NCBI RefSeq assembly: GCF_900117455.1
Contig: NZ_FPHO01000002.1
Span: 744,001-808,000 of the forward strand
Length of the DNA stretch: 64,000 bases
From: Hyphomicrobium sp. CS1GBMeth3
Lineage (GTDB): Bacteria; Pseudomonadota; Alphaproteobacteria; Rhizobiales; Hyphomicrobiaceae
Reading direction: 5' to 3'
The translations under genes were made by a program, and so were the position numbers. The notes under the pieces were generated by a model. The model worked only from the letters and a program-made list of their open reading frames with translations. It had not been told where the DNA came from and did not search any database. Shown piece by piece: positions 42,211 to 54,886 of the stretch (the stretch's first letter is position 1; every line of letters begins with the position of its first letter).

Positions 42211-42741
42211 ATGAAAAAATCCCTTATCCTCGCGGGCCTTGCCCTTGTCGCAGCCAGCGTCTCAGCCCTGGCCGCGCCAGATCCCTCCCCCTCGCCTGTC
42301 GGCGATCCGAAAGTCGCCTCCTCCGAAGATGGGAAGTACTTCGATGCCTCGGGCAACCCGACTTACCACATCGGCCCCAACGATAATGTCGACTGGTACA
42401 CCTTCTCGGGCTATCGCCGCTTCAACGGTGCATGCGAGGTATGTCACGGCTTCGACGGCTCAGGATCGAGCTTCGCGCCCGATCTCACCCAGTCGCTCAA
42501 GACCATGGGCTACGCCGACTTTCAAAACATTGTCATCAACGGCAAGCAGTCCGTGAACACGGCCGAAAGCCTGGTCATGCCCGGGTTCGGCACCAATAAA
42601 AACGTGATGTGCTACCTCGACGATATCTACGTGTACCTCAGGGCGCGCGCGGATGGCGCGCAGGGGCCCGGCCGGCCGACGTCGCACGAGGACAAGCCTG
42701 CGGCGGCTACGGCGAATGAAAACGACTGTATGGGACCATAG
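42211..42741 (+). CDS. Four-cysteine c-type cytochrome, methanol-metabolism-related (c-553I type)
   Basis: A 176-residue periplasmic cytochrome. The signal peptide ends near ALAAP. Heme c is bound at C75-x2-C78-H79 (CEVCHG); M123 in VMPGFG is the likely axial ligand. Two further cysteines, C134 and C173, give the four-cysteine pattern of the methanol-metabolism-related family (cytochrome c-553I of Paracoccus). Other family segments are VDWYTFSGYRRF, KTMGYADFQNIV and CYLDDIYVYLRARAD. It is thought to carry electrons in methanol or C1 oxidation. Here it is not next to methanol dehydrogenase genes. The start at 42211 fits the signal peptide; GGAG lies ten bases upstream. Confidence 0.9.
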   Translation: MKKSLILAGLALVAASVSALAAPDPSPSPVGDPKVASSEDGKYFDASGNPTYHIGPNDNVDWYTFSGYRRFNGACEVCHGFDGSGSSFAPDLTQSLKTMGYADFQNIVINGKQSVNTAESLVMPGFGTNKNVMCYLDDIYVYLRARADGAQGPGRPTSHEDKPAAATANENDCMGP

Positions 42742-43020
42742 CTCGTGCGCTCTGACAGGCTTGCATCGTACCACGCGTCTGCGCGGCGGCCCGTCGGAAC
42801 AAGTCCTTAGGGCGATTACAACAGCATAACGTATTCATATCGGTCGATTTTCATCCTCTTCAAGAAGCGCGTTTGCGTAATGGTGCACCCTTACGCAAAC
42901 GACCGAATTTCACGGCCGGACCCTTCTCCTAAGTTCGTTGCAATCGCTGCGCCGGCGCCGGCCGACACTCATCGGCGCCGATGACGCGGCGGGAGAAACT
43001 AGCACTCAAGGAGAGGAAGC

Positions 43021-43326
43021 ATGACAGTCATCAAAGTCTCGAAACTCGCCATCGCCGCCGTTCTGATCGCGACACCGGCGGCCGCGCTCACGATCGACAA
43101 CCAGGATGCCGCCGAGCTCAAAGTCGGCATCGATGAGGGCGAAACGGAGCACGTCGAAACCATTGCGGCCGGCAAGGCGGGCGATCTATCCGCCAAGTGC
43201 AAGGACGGCTGCGGCCTGACAGGACCGTGGGGTTTCTCTTGGATGGCGGAAACCGGCGACAAGCTCACCTTCAAGGACGGTAAGCTGAACGGAGCCTCGA
43301 CGGTCGTCGGCACCATTACGCAGTAA
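43021..43326 (+). CDS. Small secreted hypothetical protein
   Basis: A 101-residue protein with a signal peptide (KVSKLAIAAVLIATPAAA) and an acidic, beta-rich mature part: TIDNQDAAELKVGIDEGETE and CKDGCGLTGPWGFSW, the latter with two cysteines in a CxxxC pattern. AAGGAGAGGAAGC precedes the ATG. It resembles small periplasmic proteins of Hyphomicrobiales, but I cannot name a family. A hairpin follows at 43337-43359. Confidence 0.65.
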   Translation: MTVIKVSKLAIAAVLIATPAAALTIDNQDAAELKVGIDEGETEHVETIAAGKAGDLSAKCKDGCGLTGPWGFSWMAETGDKLTFKDGKLNGASTVVGTITQ

Positions 43327-44105
43327 ATCGCGATCCCTTCCAGCTCTCACGGCTGGAAGTGCTACCCGCGCTTCGGGTCCCCCCTTGAGACCCCGAGCGC
43401 GCAGCCGCGTGCCCCCCGCGCGGCTCTGGGGCCGGGAGCCCGGCGTATGGGTCCCTGGTGCCGGCCCCCGGCCCCGCTTTCCCAATCCATGCTACGAAAA
43501 AAATTGAGCCCCGTCGCGCTGTCCGGCGACCGGGGCTCTTTGTCATCGGTAACCTGCCCAGCTGAGCCGGGCTTATGAGGCGAGGCTCTGGCGAACCGGC
43601 CCAGATCTTGGCCGAGCTTCCGCCCTCGCATGACGCTCTACAATGATGTGTTTTGATGGGCTCGGGTACGCGAAGCTTGAGCTGCAGCAGCTCGCGCTAG
43701 CCAAGCCTGGACCCCACTTCAGCGCAGGATCCAAGTGAACGACCGGGTGGCGTCATCCTTCCTCCATTGCTGTTGTTCCGGGACCGTGATCGCAACAGTG
43801 CGCCGATCGTACGCAACCGCCGCGATCACGGCTATTGATGACAACCGTCCTCACAACCGGGGGGTGCTGCGGCCAAACGGGCGAGGTGCGGACCCCGCTC
43901 AAAAATGACGTCGGCAGCGACGGTCATCTCTTTCAGAGTTGGTCCAAGGGACGTTTCTGTCAAGCCCGTTCGAGGCCCCTACGTGATGACGCGTGGTCTC
44001 GTTTGCGGCGCAAAGCGTTGTTGTATCACCCTAAAGCGCCCCGAGGTTAAGCCGCCGTTACGAAAACCTGTCGAACAGCGTTGCGCTTCCCGTTATGGAG
44101 GCGCC
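43327..44105. other. Long intergenic region with two hairpins
   Basis: About 780 bases without a supported gene. A hairpin at 43337-43359 (CTTCCAGC, GCTGGAAG) stands behind the small secreted gene, and a stronger one follows at 43506-43541. A very GC-rich block between them (43380-43490) could fold but matched no RNA known to me. The last 100 bases lead into the RNA methyltransferase and must carry its promoter. Confidence 0.4.
43506..43541. terminator. Terminator-like hairpin with A- and T-tracts
   Basis: GAGCCCCG-TCGC pairs with GCGACCGGGGCTC (one bulge). An A-run stands before and a short T-run (TTTG) after, so it could end transcription from either side. It lies about 180 bases after the stop at 43326, beyond a GC-rich stretch that could itself be transcribed. 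Confidence 0.6.
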
Positions 44106-45227
44106 ATGGCAAAGGGCGACGATTTCGAGATTTTCCTGGCGACGGCACCGGGCCTGGAGTCCGTGCTGTGCGACGAAGTCAAAGCGAACGGGTTTCGCGC
44201 GCCCAAAGCCGTCCCAGGTGGCGTCACCATCGAGGGGCGCTGGCACGACGTCTGGCGCGCCAATCTCGTGATCCGCGGCGCGAGCCGCGTCATCGCCCGC
44301 TTCGCCACGTTTCGCACGACCGAGCTCGCGGATCTCGAGAAACGTGCCCGCGCGCTGCCGTGGGCGAAGGTCTTGCGCGCCGATCGGCCGTTCCGGGTGG
44401 AGGCGACGTGCTCCCGCTCGCGCATCTATCATTCGGGTGCCGCGGCAGAGCGCATTCAGACTGCCATTCAAAGCATTCTCGGCACGCGTTCCGCCGATGA
44501 TGCGTCCGTCACCATCAAAGTCCGTATCGAAAACAATCTCTGCGCCCTCAGCATCGACACGTCGGGCGAGCTTCTGCACAAGCGCGGCTTCAAGGAGGCT
44601 GTCAGCAAGGCGCCGATGCGGGAGACTCTGGCGGCGCTGTTTCTGCGTCAGTGCGGCTTCGGCGGCCACGAGCCCGTGATCGATCCGATGTGCGGCTCGG
44701 GGACGTTCGTCATCGAGGCGGCCGAGATCGCAGCTCGTCTTCCGCCGGGACGAGCGCGCCGGTTCGCCTTCGAAGAGCTGGCGACGTTCGATGCTGACGC
44801 CTGGCAGCAGCTCCGCTCGGCGAGAGTGGCGGGTGCCGTCATGCCTGCCGATCGCTACTTCGGCAGCGATCGCGATGCGGGCGCGGTGGCCATGAGCCGG
44901 GAGAATGCCGAGCGCGCGGGTGTCGCCGCCTTCACGGAGTTCCGGCAATGCGCGGTGAGCGGCCTCGCGGCGCCCGCCGGCCGACCTGGGCTCGTCATCG
45001 TCAATCCGCCCTATGGGGCGCGCATCGGTGACAAGGCGAAGCTCATCGCGCTCTATCGCTCGCTCGGGCAGACGGTGCGCGAACGATTTGCAGGCTGGCG
45101 GGTGGGGCTCATCACGATCGATGCTTCGCTTGCGAAGGCGACGGGCTTGCCATTCGCGCCGCCAGGCCCTCCGGTTGCACATGGCGGCCTGCGCGTAACG
45201 CTGTTCCGGGCAGGCCGCCTTTCATGA
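44106..45227 (+). CDS. THUMP-containing RNA methyltransferase, RlmL/TrmN type
   Basis: A 373-residue enzyme. The N-terminal 160 residues are an NFLD/THUMP RNA-binding module (FLATAPGLESVLCDEVKANG is its usual start). The class I methyltransferase domain has VIDPMCGSGTFVIEAAEIA (S-adenosylmethionine site), and the catalytic NPPYGARIGD, which marks N-methylation of a base, as in RlmL (23S rRNA G2445) and TrmN/Trm14 (tRNA G6). Which RNA is methylated is open. The start at 44106 follows GGAGG. The longer frame to 43905 has no support. Confidence 0.9.
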   Translation: MAKGDDFEIFLATAPGLESVLCDEVKANGFRAPKAVPGGVTIEGRWHDVWRANLVIRGASRVIARFATFRTTELADLEKRARALPWAKVLRADRPFRVEATCSRSRIYHSGAAAERIQTAIQSILGTRSADDASVTIKVRIENNLCALSIDTSGELLHKRGFKEAVSKAPMRETLAALFLRQCGFGGHEPVIDPMCGSGTFVIEAAEIAARLPPGRARRFAFEELATFDADAWQQLRSARVAGAVMPADRYFGSDRDAGAVAMSRENAERAGVAAFTEFRQCAVSGLAAPAGRPGLVIVNPPYGARIGDKAKLIALYRSLGQTVRERFAGWRVGLITIDASLAKATGLPFAPPGPPVAHGGLRVTLFRAGRLS

Positions 45228-45327
45228 GCCATCCGGGGCCCGCTGCGCGCAGATGGCGCAGGCTCATCATGGAACCATTCGCGACACTTTCTATTTGATA
45301 GCGCTCCAAAAAAGGGAGCTACCCTCA

Positions 45328-46083
45328 ATGCTCAAACAGATTGCAACCGCATCGCTCGGCGAGGAACGCGCGCGCCAGCTCAAGCACCACCTGCACGCAC
45401 GCCTACAGACCGCGCGCAAGCCGCTGCACGTTGTAAACCGCTATTTTGCTGCCCCTTTGCATCGCGCGGTGGTCAATCCGATCAACCGCGCGCGTCACGA
45501 GGGACGCACGGATCGCAAGCTCGAAATCGGTCCCGGCTCGGATGTGCTCGACGGCTTCGAGACACTCGACGTGATCACCGGCAGCAACGTCACCTACGTC
45601 GGGCAGGCCCTTTCGCTCCCTTTTCGCGATGATACTTTCCAAGTCGTGTACGCCAGCCACATCATAGAACACGTACCCTGGTACCAGGTTCCGATGGCGC
45701 TCAAGGAATGGGTGCGCGTGTTGCAGCCCGGCGGGCAGCTCAAGGTGTGGACGCCGGACGGGCTCAAGATCGCCAAGGCCTTCGTCGAAGCGGAGGAGAG
45801 CGGCGAGACCGATTTTCACAAGGATGGATGGTGGCGCTTCAACGAAGGGCACGATCCGTGCGTATGGGCGTCCGGGCGCTGCTTCTCCTACGGCGATGGC
45901 ACCGGGCGCAACGATCATCCCAACTGGCACCGCGCTCTCTTCTCGCCGCGCTATCTGAAGCAGCTCTTCCGCGGCGCGGGGCTGGTCGAGATCCGGGAGA
46001 TGGACCGGTCGGAGGTTCTCGGTCACGACCACGGGTGGATCAACCTCGGCGTCTGCGGCACGAAACCGAAGCTCGAGGGCTGA
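45328..46083 (+). CDS. SAM-dependent methyltransferase domain protein
   Basis: A 251-residue protein with a class I methyltransferase core: KLEIGPGSDVLDGFETLDV, then LPFRDDTFQVVYASHIIEHV and LKEWVRVLQPGGQLKVWTPD. The first 60 residues are basic and helical. The pattern EIGxG and SHxIEHV is that of the methyltransferases acting on sugars, lipids or small molecules, often in polysaccharide clusters. The substrate is unknown. The start at 45328 is set by GGGAG upstream. It follows the RNA methyltransferase by 100 bases and could be on the same transcript. Confidence 0.85.
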   Translation: MLKQIATASLGEERARQLKHHLHARLQTARKPLHVVNRYFAAPLHRAVVNPINRARHEGRTDRKLEIGPGSDVLDGFETLDVITGSNVTYVGQALSLPFRDDTFQVVYASHIIEHVPWYQVPMALKEWVRVLQPGGQLKVWTPDGLKIAKAFVEAEESGETDFHKDGWWRFNEGHDPCVWASGRCFSYGDGTGRNDHPNWHRALFSPRYLKQLFRGAGLVEIREMDRSEVLGHDHGWINLGVCGTKPKLEG

Positions 46084-46242
46084 TCAACGCGACGCGCTCC
46101 GGCCCAAAACATCCATCTCCGCCAGGATCGGATCGGGAAGATCCTGGCGCGCACGCTACGCCATCGATCCGTCGACGCACTGACATCATTCTGATAGATT
46201 GAGCATGCGAGGGGCGCGCAGGGAAAAACGGGGGGAAATGAG

Positions 46243-46887
46243 ATGACAACCGGGCTTCGCATGTTGGCCGCCGCGATCGGGTGGTTTGCCGTCGGCCTTC
46301 AGTACTGGCTCGTCGTGACCGGCGACATCGGCCCCGATCCGGTCAATCGCACGATCAACTTCTTCAGCTACTTCACGATCCTGACCAACATCATCGCGGC
46401 CCTCGCCATGACCGTGCCGCTCGTCGCGCCCGGCTCCATCCTTGGCCGCTTCTTCAATGCCCCGTCGATCCGCACCGCCATCGCCACCTACATCATCGTC
46501 GTCGGCGTCGTGTATCATCTAGTTTTGCGCGATCTCTGGGATCCGCAAGGCTGGCAGTGGATCGCCGACATGAGCCTGCATTACGTGACACCTGTGCTCT
46601 TCGCGCTGGACTGGCTGCTGTTCGTGCCGAAGCGCTCCGTACCGTGGGCCACGGCCATGCACGCCCTCGCCTATCCGATCGCCTATATGGGCTGGACGCT
46701 GTGGCACGGCTCCTGGAGCGGTTTCTATCCGTATCCGTTCGTCGACGTGTCGCAGATCGGGCTCGACAAGACGCTGCAGAACGCCGCCGGGATGACGGTT
46801 GCGTTCCTCGTCCTGTGTCTGGTCCTGATCGCCGTCGGGCGCCTCCTCGGCCTCTTGCAACCCAGCGCCCGACCCACCGCAGCCTAG
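46243..46887 (+). CDS. Pr6Pr family membrane protein
   Basis: A 214-residue integral membrane protein with six hydrophobic helices. The sequence RTINFFSYFTILTNIIAALA and the later YPIAYMGWTLWHGSWSGFYPYPF and DWLLFVP segments fit the Pr6Pr family, a bacterial relative of the FAR-17a/AIG1 proteins. The eukaryotic relatives hydrolyse fatty-acid esters of hydroxy fatty acids; the bacterial function is not known. GGGGGAAATGAG lies before the start. It is followed 57 bases later by a secreted lipase, so both could handle lipids. Confidence 0.87.
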   Translation: MTTGLRMLAAAIGWFAVGLQYWLVVTGDIGPDPVNRTINFFSYFTILTNIIAALAMTVPLVAPGSILGRFFNAPSIRTAIATYIIVVGVVYHLVLRDLWDPQGWQWIADMSLHYVTPVLFALDWLLFVPKRSVPWATAMHALAYPIAYMGWTLWHGSWSGFYPYPFVDVSQIGLDKTLQNAAGMTVAFLVLCLVLIAVGRLLGLLQPSARPTAA

Positions 46888-46944
46888 AGCCGGCTTTCCG
46901 CCGCGATGTGATACGCTCCGGGCACGAAGCGCTAGTAGACCCCA

Positions 46945-48120
46945 ATGCCTGCGATCCTCGGACTCATCCTGCTCACTTCGTTGGCTCTGCTCGCGACCGC
47001 GCCGGCGGTCGTGGCAGCAGATGCACATGTCCCAGCCGAGGAGCTTCGGTCGGCGAAGCCCGGCAGCATCTTGCGCCTGTGGCCGCTCGAGGGTGGCGTT
47101 CCATCCGACTACAAAGGCTTCCGCATCCTGTACCGGTCCACCGGGCACGATAACGAACCGATCGCGGTGACCGGCGCCCTGATGTTTCCCGAGGACGCGG
47201 GTTCGGGGCCGCCGCGCGCCGTGGTCGCGTGGGCGCATCCGACCTCGGGCGTGGTAACGCGCTGCGCGCCGACGCTGATGCCTGATCTCGCCGGCACCGT
47301 TCAGGGCATCGATTACTTCACCGACGCCGGCTATGTCGTCGTCGCCACCGATTACCCCGGTCTCGGCGGGCCTGGACATCACCCCTACCTGGTCGGGGCC
47401 AGCGCGGCGCGGGCGGTGCTCGATTCCGTTCGCGCGGCCCGGCAGCTCAAGTCCGCACATGCCGGAGACAGATTCGTCGTCTGGGGTCATTCGCAGGGCG
47501 GCCACGCGGCGCTGTTCACGGGGATCGAGGCGGCAAGCTATGCGCCGGAGCTGAAGCTTCTCGGCGTGGCCGCGGCGGCTCCGGCGACCAATCTCGTCGA
47601 TCTGTTCGAAGCGGATAAGAACACGAGCAGCGGGCGCAGCCTGACGTCGATGGCGCTCTATTCGTGGTCGCGCGTGTTCGGCTTCCCGGAGTCGCGCTTC
47701 GTCGTGCCGCGGGCCGAGAAAGCCTTTGCGCGGCTTGCCGGCGATTGCATCCTCTCGCTCGCCGATTTCATGCGCGAAGACGAGGACGAGAAGGCTCTGG
47801 CGCGGGACTTCCTGGTGTCCGATCCGGCGACGGACCCGACCATTCTCGAGATCATGACGCAAAACACTCCGGGGCCGACACCACGCCACATCCCAGTGTT
47901 CATTGCGCAGGGCACCGCCGACGAACTCGTTCGGCCGAACATCACGCGCGCCTACGCGCGCGAGATCTGCCGGCAGGGTGGCACCGTGACGTTCCATTCG
48001 CTCCCCGGCGGCACGCACCTCTTCGCTGGGCGGGACGGCGCCTATGCGGCTTACGAGTGGATGGGCCTCTTGTTCGCCGGTCGGACGCCGAAGAACGACT
48101 GCGCGGCTGCCACCGAGTGA
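46945..48120 (+). CDS. Secreted lipase family alpha/beta hydrolase
   Basis: A 391-residue protein with a signal peptide (ILGLILLTSLALLATAPAVVAA). The catalytic triad can be placed: Ser in VVWGHSQGGHAAL, Asp in IAQGTADELV and His in PGGTHLFAG. The segment VVATDYPGLGG and the length fit the secretory lipase (LIP) family, which attacks esters outside the cytoplasm. It stands between the Pr6Pr and TonB receptor genes. Confidence 0.9.
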   Translation: MPAILGLILLTSLALLATAPAVVAADAHVPAEELRSAKPGSILRLWPLEGGVPSDYKGFRILYRSTGHDNEPIAVTGALMFPEDAGSGPPRAVVAWAHPTSGVVTRCAPTLMPDLAGTVQGIDYFTDAGYVVVATDYPGLGGPGHHPYLVGASAARAVLDSVRAARQLKSAHAGDRFVVWGHSQGGHAALFTGIEAASYAPELKLLGVAAAAPATNLVDLFEADKNTSSGRSLTSMALYSWSRVFGFPESRFVVPRAEKAFARLAGDCILSLADFMREDEDEKALARDFLVSDPATDPTILEIMTQNTPGPTPRHIPVFIAQGTADELVRPNITRAYAREICRQGGTVTFHSLPGGTHLFAGRDGAYAAYEWMGLLFAGRTPKNDCAAATE

Positions 48121-48213
48121 CAGCTCAAAGCGCTCAATCATCCTGACTCTCAGCGCACTTTTTCCCATTATAGCTGTGCACGGATCTTTTCGCGCGCTGT
48201 TGCTCCGCTCTCG

Positions 48214-48241
48214 TTGCTCACCCGCAACACATTTCTATACT
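48214..48241 (+). promoter_or_regulatory. Sigma-70-like promoter of the TonB receptor gene
   Basis: TTGCTC and TATACT are separated by 16 bases. The predicted transcript would begin about 65 bases before the receptor ATG at 48313, leaving room for a short leader. No Fur- or regulator-type dyad was clearly seen. Confidence 0.5.
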
Positions 48242-48312
48242 CACACCGTAGACATTTTGCGCGATACGGGTTTAGACGTGGAGGCAGGATCGGGGCGTAC
48301 CGGGGAAAGCGA

Positions 48313-50558
48313 ATGTCTAGCTTCAAGTTCAGTGTGTCGGCGTTCGCGCTGATTGCGGCGACTGCCTTTGCACCGTCCGCGTTTGCCCAAGATGCACAAG
48401 AGGCATCTCAAGAGGTCTCATCAGAGTCCGTAGAACTGCCGGGCGTGATCGTCGAGGCCGCGCCTGCGAAACGCAACGTGCGGAAAGCGAAGCTGCGCAA
48501 GAGCGCGCCGCAGCAGGCTAGCCAGCCCGTTCTCGATCAGCAGGTGGTGCAGGGTGAGAAGTTTCTGCGCACGGTGCGCGATACGACGACCAGCGTCGGC
48601 ATCGTGACTGGGCAGGAGATTGAAGATCGCCAGATCCGCGACATGAAGGAGGCGATCCGGCAGACCGCCAATGTCGTGACAACCGATAACAGCACGGGAT
48701 TTGCTGTCCGCGGTTTGAATTCGGAGGGGCAAACGGGGCTGCAGCACATTTCCGGAGTACCGCTTATTGGCGTTGTCATCGATGGTGTGACGCAGAATCC
48801 GGATGCGGTGAGACGCGGCGCTCGAGCGCTTTGGGATGTCGAGCAAGTGGAAGTGTTGCGCGGCCCGCAATCGACGCTGCAGGGCCGTAACGCGCTCGGC
48901 GGCACGGTCGTCGTCAAGACCAACGACCCGACCTACAAGCTCGGCGCAGTTGTCGAAGGCACGATCGGCACCAATGATCTTTACGGTACAGGTTTCGTCG
49001 TCAATTCACCGATCGTGGCAAGACAGTCAGCGTTTCGCATTTCCGGCTACAAGACCGGGACCGAAAAAGGCATCGACTTCGCGGATGCTCGCAACCACCC
49101 GATGGGGGAAGATGAATATTCGACACTGCGCGGAAAGTTGCTCATCGAGCCCGACAGCCTTCCCGGCTTCAGTGCGCTTTTCACCATCGCGCACACCGAA
49201 GACGCGCCCGGCAGCGCCCAGGTATCGGGCCCAAACTTTTTTGACCGGGAATTTGCGTACGGCGCCGCATTCACTGATTTCCGCGATGCCACAGCCGACA
49301 ATTATGCGTCAGACATCTCCTACGAGTTCATACCTGGGCTGACCATCCGCAGTGTGACAGGCTATGGCGAAACGGAAACCGTCATCAAAACGCCGGCCGG
49401 TGCGGCATTCGTGCGGGATGGTGACCACACCGACGGCAAGGACTTCACCCAGGATATCACGCTCGAGATAGACAATCGGGGCAACGGTCTTTCCGGCGTG
49501 GTCGGTCTGTTCTACGGCTCGTTCCAGCGAGACAACCTATCCAACCAGACAGCCAACCTCGGCTACTTCTTCGGCGGCCCGGACAATTTCGTACCGTATT
49601 ACAACGGTACTTTCTCGGCCGAAACCACTAGCATCGCAGCCTACGCCGATCTTCGCTACCGCTGGGATAGATGGGCGTTTCTCGCTGGCGGCCGGCTCCT
49701 TCGTGATACCGTCGAAACGGACGAGGTGAGCACGCTTCTCGATACCGAGACGTTCACTTACGTTTTCGCGGACGAGCACAACAAGGCGACGTTCAACGAG
49801 TTTCTGCCGAAACTCGGCATCACTTATGATTTGACCGACAATCAAACAGTGGGCTTCACCTTCAACAAGGGTATCGCACCGGCTTCGAGCGGCGCGGCGC
49901 GGATAACACTCTCGCGACTGTCGCGCCAGAGTATCTCGATGCGTATGAAATTTCCTATCGCTCGAACTGGCTGAACAGGACGCTCGATTTCAACGCCAAC
50001 GCCTTCTATTACGACTATACTGATCAGCAGGTCGCCGTTCTGAATGACACGTATGGAGTTGCCGAGATCTTCAACGCCGGCAGCTCGCACGCCTATGGCG
50101 CCGAATTCGAAGCGCGCTGGAGGCCCATTCCGCCGCTGCAGATCTTTGCCTCGCTCGGCCTTCTGCAAACCGAGTTCGACGAGATGTTCTATCAGGGCGC
50201 CGATCGTGCGGGGAACGAGTTTCCTGAAGCCCCTTCCTACACGTTCGCGGCAGGCGCGATGTATCGCTCTGAGGCTGGCTGGTTCTTAGGAGCCAATGTG
50301 CGTCGCATCGACGGCTACTACTCAACCGGAGACATCACGAACAACAAGCAGCGTTTTGGGGTCGATGCCTATACCGTCGTCGACGCGCAGGCCGGCTATA
50401 CGTGGGATCATTATACGCTCACGCTGTTTGCCAAGAATCTGTTCGACGAGGAGTACATCACTGCGGTGGACCGTCGACATGAGCCTCCGCTTTCTCCCTC
50501 CTACGCTTTCATCGGTGAAGAGCGCACGTTTGGGCTGACGCTGACCGGGAAATTCTAG
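48313..50558 (+). pseudogene. TonB-dependent outer-membrane receptor, split by a one-base frameshift
   Basis: The first frame, from ATG 48313 to a stop at 49974, has a signal peptide, a TonB-box-like ELPGVIVEA, the plug domain (SVGIVTGQEIEDRQIRDMKE, then VEVLRGPQSTLQGRNALGG) and most of the barrel. At 49868-49873 the typical barrel motif NKGYRTGFERRG is broken: the bases read AAGGGTATC where one further G would keep the frame. The second frame continues to 50558 with LATVAPEYLDAYEISYRS, AKNLFDEEYITAVD and a final strand ending in Phe (TLTGKF). A full barrel of about 748 residues would form without the lesion. A sequencing error in the G-run is as possible as a true mutation. The substrate (iron-siderophore, cobalamin or metal) is unknown. 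Confidence 0.85.
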
Positions 50559-50679
50559 CGCTATTGCCGCTTGCAACTGCTCGACGGGCCGTGGCCGATC
50601 TCGCATAGTGCGAAGCAAGCTGCGGCCCGTTTGCATTTCCGCGCAGAATGCGGGCCGCCGGATCTGCGAGAGGCGTGCC

Positions 50680-51189
50680 ATGAGCCAATCCATCGCTTCG
50701 CTATTCCAGCGCCTGACGCAGGGCGTTTACGTGATCGGCGTTGCCGATGGCGAGACGACGAACGCCTTTACCGCCGCCTGGGTGATGCAGGTGTCGTTCG
50801 ACCCGCTGCTGCTGGCCCTCAGCATCAATTCCAACCACGCGTCGTATGCGGTGCTCTCGCGGGGACGCGTTTTCAGCGTCAACGTGCTCGGCAAGGATCA
50901 GCTCGCGGTGGCCGCCCATTTCGGCCAGCCGGCCGGCGCTCGGAAACTGGCCACGACGGCGTGGACGACCGGACAGACCGGCGCGCCGCTGCTCGCGGAC
51001 GCGGTTGCCTGGTTCGACTGCACGGTGACCGACCAGCATCCGGCTGGCGATCACGTGCTGGTGGTGGGGCGCGTCGTCGATGGGAGGCTTTTGGATCCGG
51101 ACGCGACGCCCCTCAGCTACCGGGACACCGGTGCCCTGGACGGCGCCGCGGCACTGTTCCCCGCCACGTTCGGGAACGGGAGCCGGTAG
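50680..51189 (+). CDS. Flavin reductase family protein
   Basis: A 169-residue FMN-binding split-barrel protein of the flavin-reductase-like group: FQRLTQGVYVIGVADGETTNAFTAAWVMQVSFDPLLLALSIN, then the RVFSVNVLGKDQLAVAAHFG segment and DHVLVVGRVVDGRLLD near the end. Such proteins reduce FMN or FAD with NAD(P)H, often for a monooxygenase partner, or act as pyridoxamine-phosphate-oxidase-like proteins. No monooxygenase gene is adjacent. The start at 50680 matches the fold. Confidence 0.87.
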   Translation: MSQSIASLFQRLTQGVYVIGVADGETTNAFTAAWVMQVSFDPLLLALSINSNHASYAVLSRGRVFSVNVLGKDQLAVAAHFGQPAGARKLATTAWTTGQTGAPLLADAVAWFDCTVTDQHPAGDHVLVVGRVVDGRLLDPDATPLSYRDTGALDGAAALFPATFGNGSR

Positions 51190-51375
51190 CGGCTCGCTGT
51201 GAACCGTTGCGCTCGCTGATCCGTATTCAGCGGGCCCAGGATGAAACCCCGGCAGGGGACCGTCGGCCTGGAAACCCGACGTGGAACCTCTTATATCCCG
51301 CCGTCCACGTTCTTATTTCGCCCCGCGCCGTTGGGTTGCATTGCCGCCGCCGGGGCGTCGCGCTACCTAGGCCCC

Positions 51376-54399
<3,024 letters not shown>

Positions 54400-54478
54400 C
54401 CTTCGCCCACCCTTGAGGGGAAGGTCGGAGACGATTGAGTATCGCCTCCGGCTGAGGGGCGTCTTCTCCTGCGCGCCG

Positions 54479-54667
54479 TCAGGCGAGCTTGTCGCGAATG
54501 TAGATCGCGATCGCGCACGACAGCAGCCAGAAGCCGCCGCCTATGCCGAGGACGCCGTATTCGACCGGCGTGCCGCCGCCGAACAGCTTCACGAGGGCCA
54601 TCGCGAAACCGACGAGCCCGCCCAGAAGCAGCACCCAGACGATGAAATCGAGCACCGATTTATGCAT
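54479..54667 (-). CDS. Small two-helix membrane protein
   Basis: A 62-residue protein with two hydrophobic helices (FIVWVLLLGGLVGFAMALV and VLGIGGGFWLLSCAIAIYI) joined by a polar turn (GGGTPVEYG), with charged ends. CAAGGG lies before the ATG. It stands between uvrA and the K+ channel gene, divergent from the channel. No family was recognised. Confidence 0.6.
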   Translation of the reverse strand: MHKSVLDFIVWVLLLGGLVGFAMALVKLFGGGTPVEYGVLGIGGGFWLLSCAIAIYIRDKLA

Positions 54668-54886
54668 CCCTTGTCCTCCCAGGTTCTCGTCTTCTTTTTA
54701 TCCCTCGCACACTAGCCACTTTGTGCCGCGCACGGAATAGGTGCGCGCAGTGGCGCTTGCCTTCTGGGCCGCCCGCATCGCGGCGGCCGGTCAGGCGCCA
54801 GGGCCGCGCGCTTTCAAAGCGGGGCGGAACGTGTTTGAGTGCGGCCCGACCGCATCGACCCACAACGGACGGCCCCCGCGACGCCC

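Noticed and set aside
43380..43500. SRP RNA or another small RNA in a GC-rich block
   Set aside because: It can fold, but the SRP GNAR-tetraloop core and other conserved parts were not found; the fold is expected from GC content.
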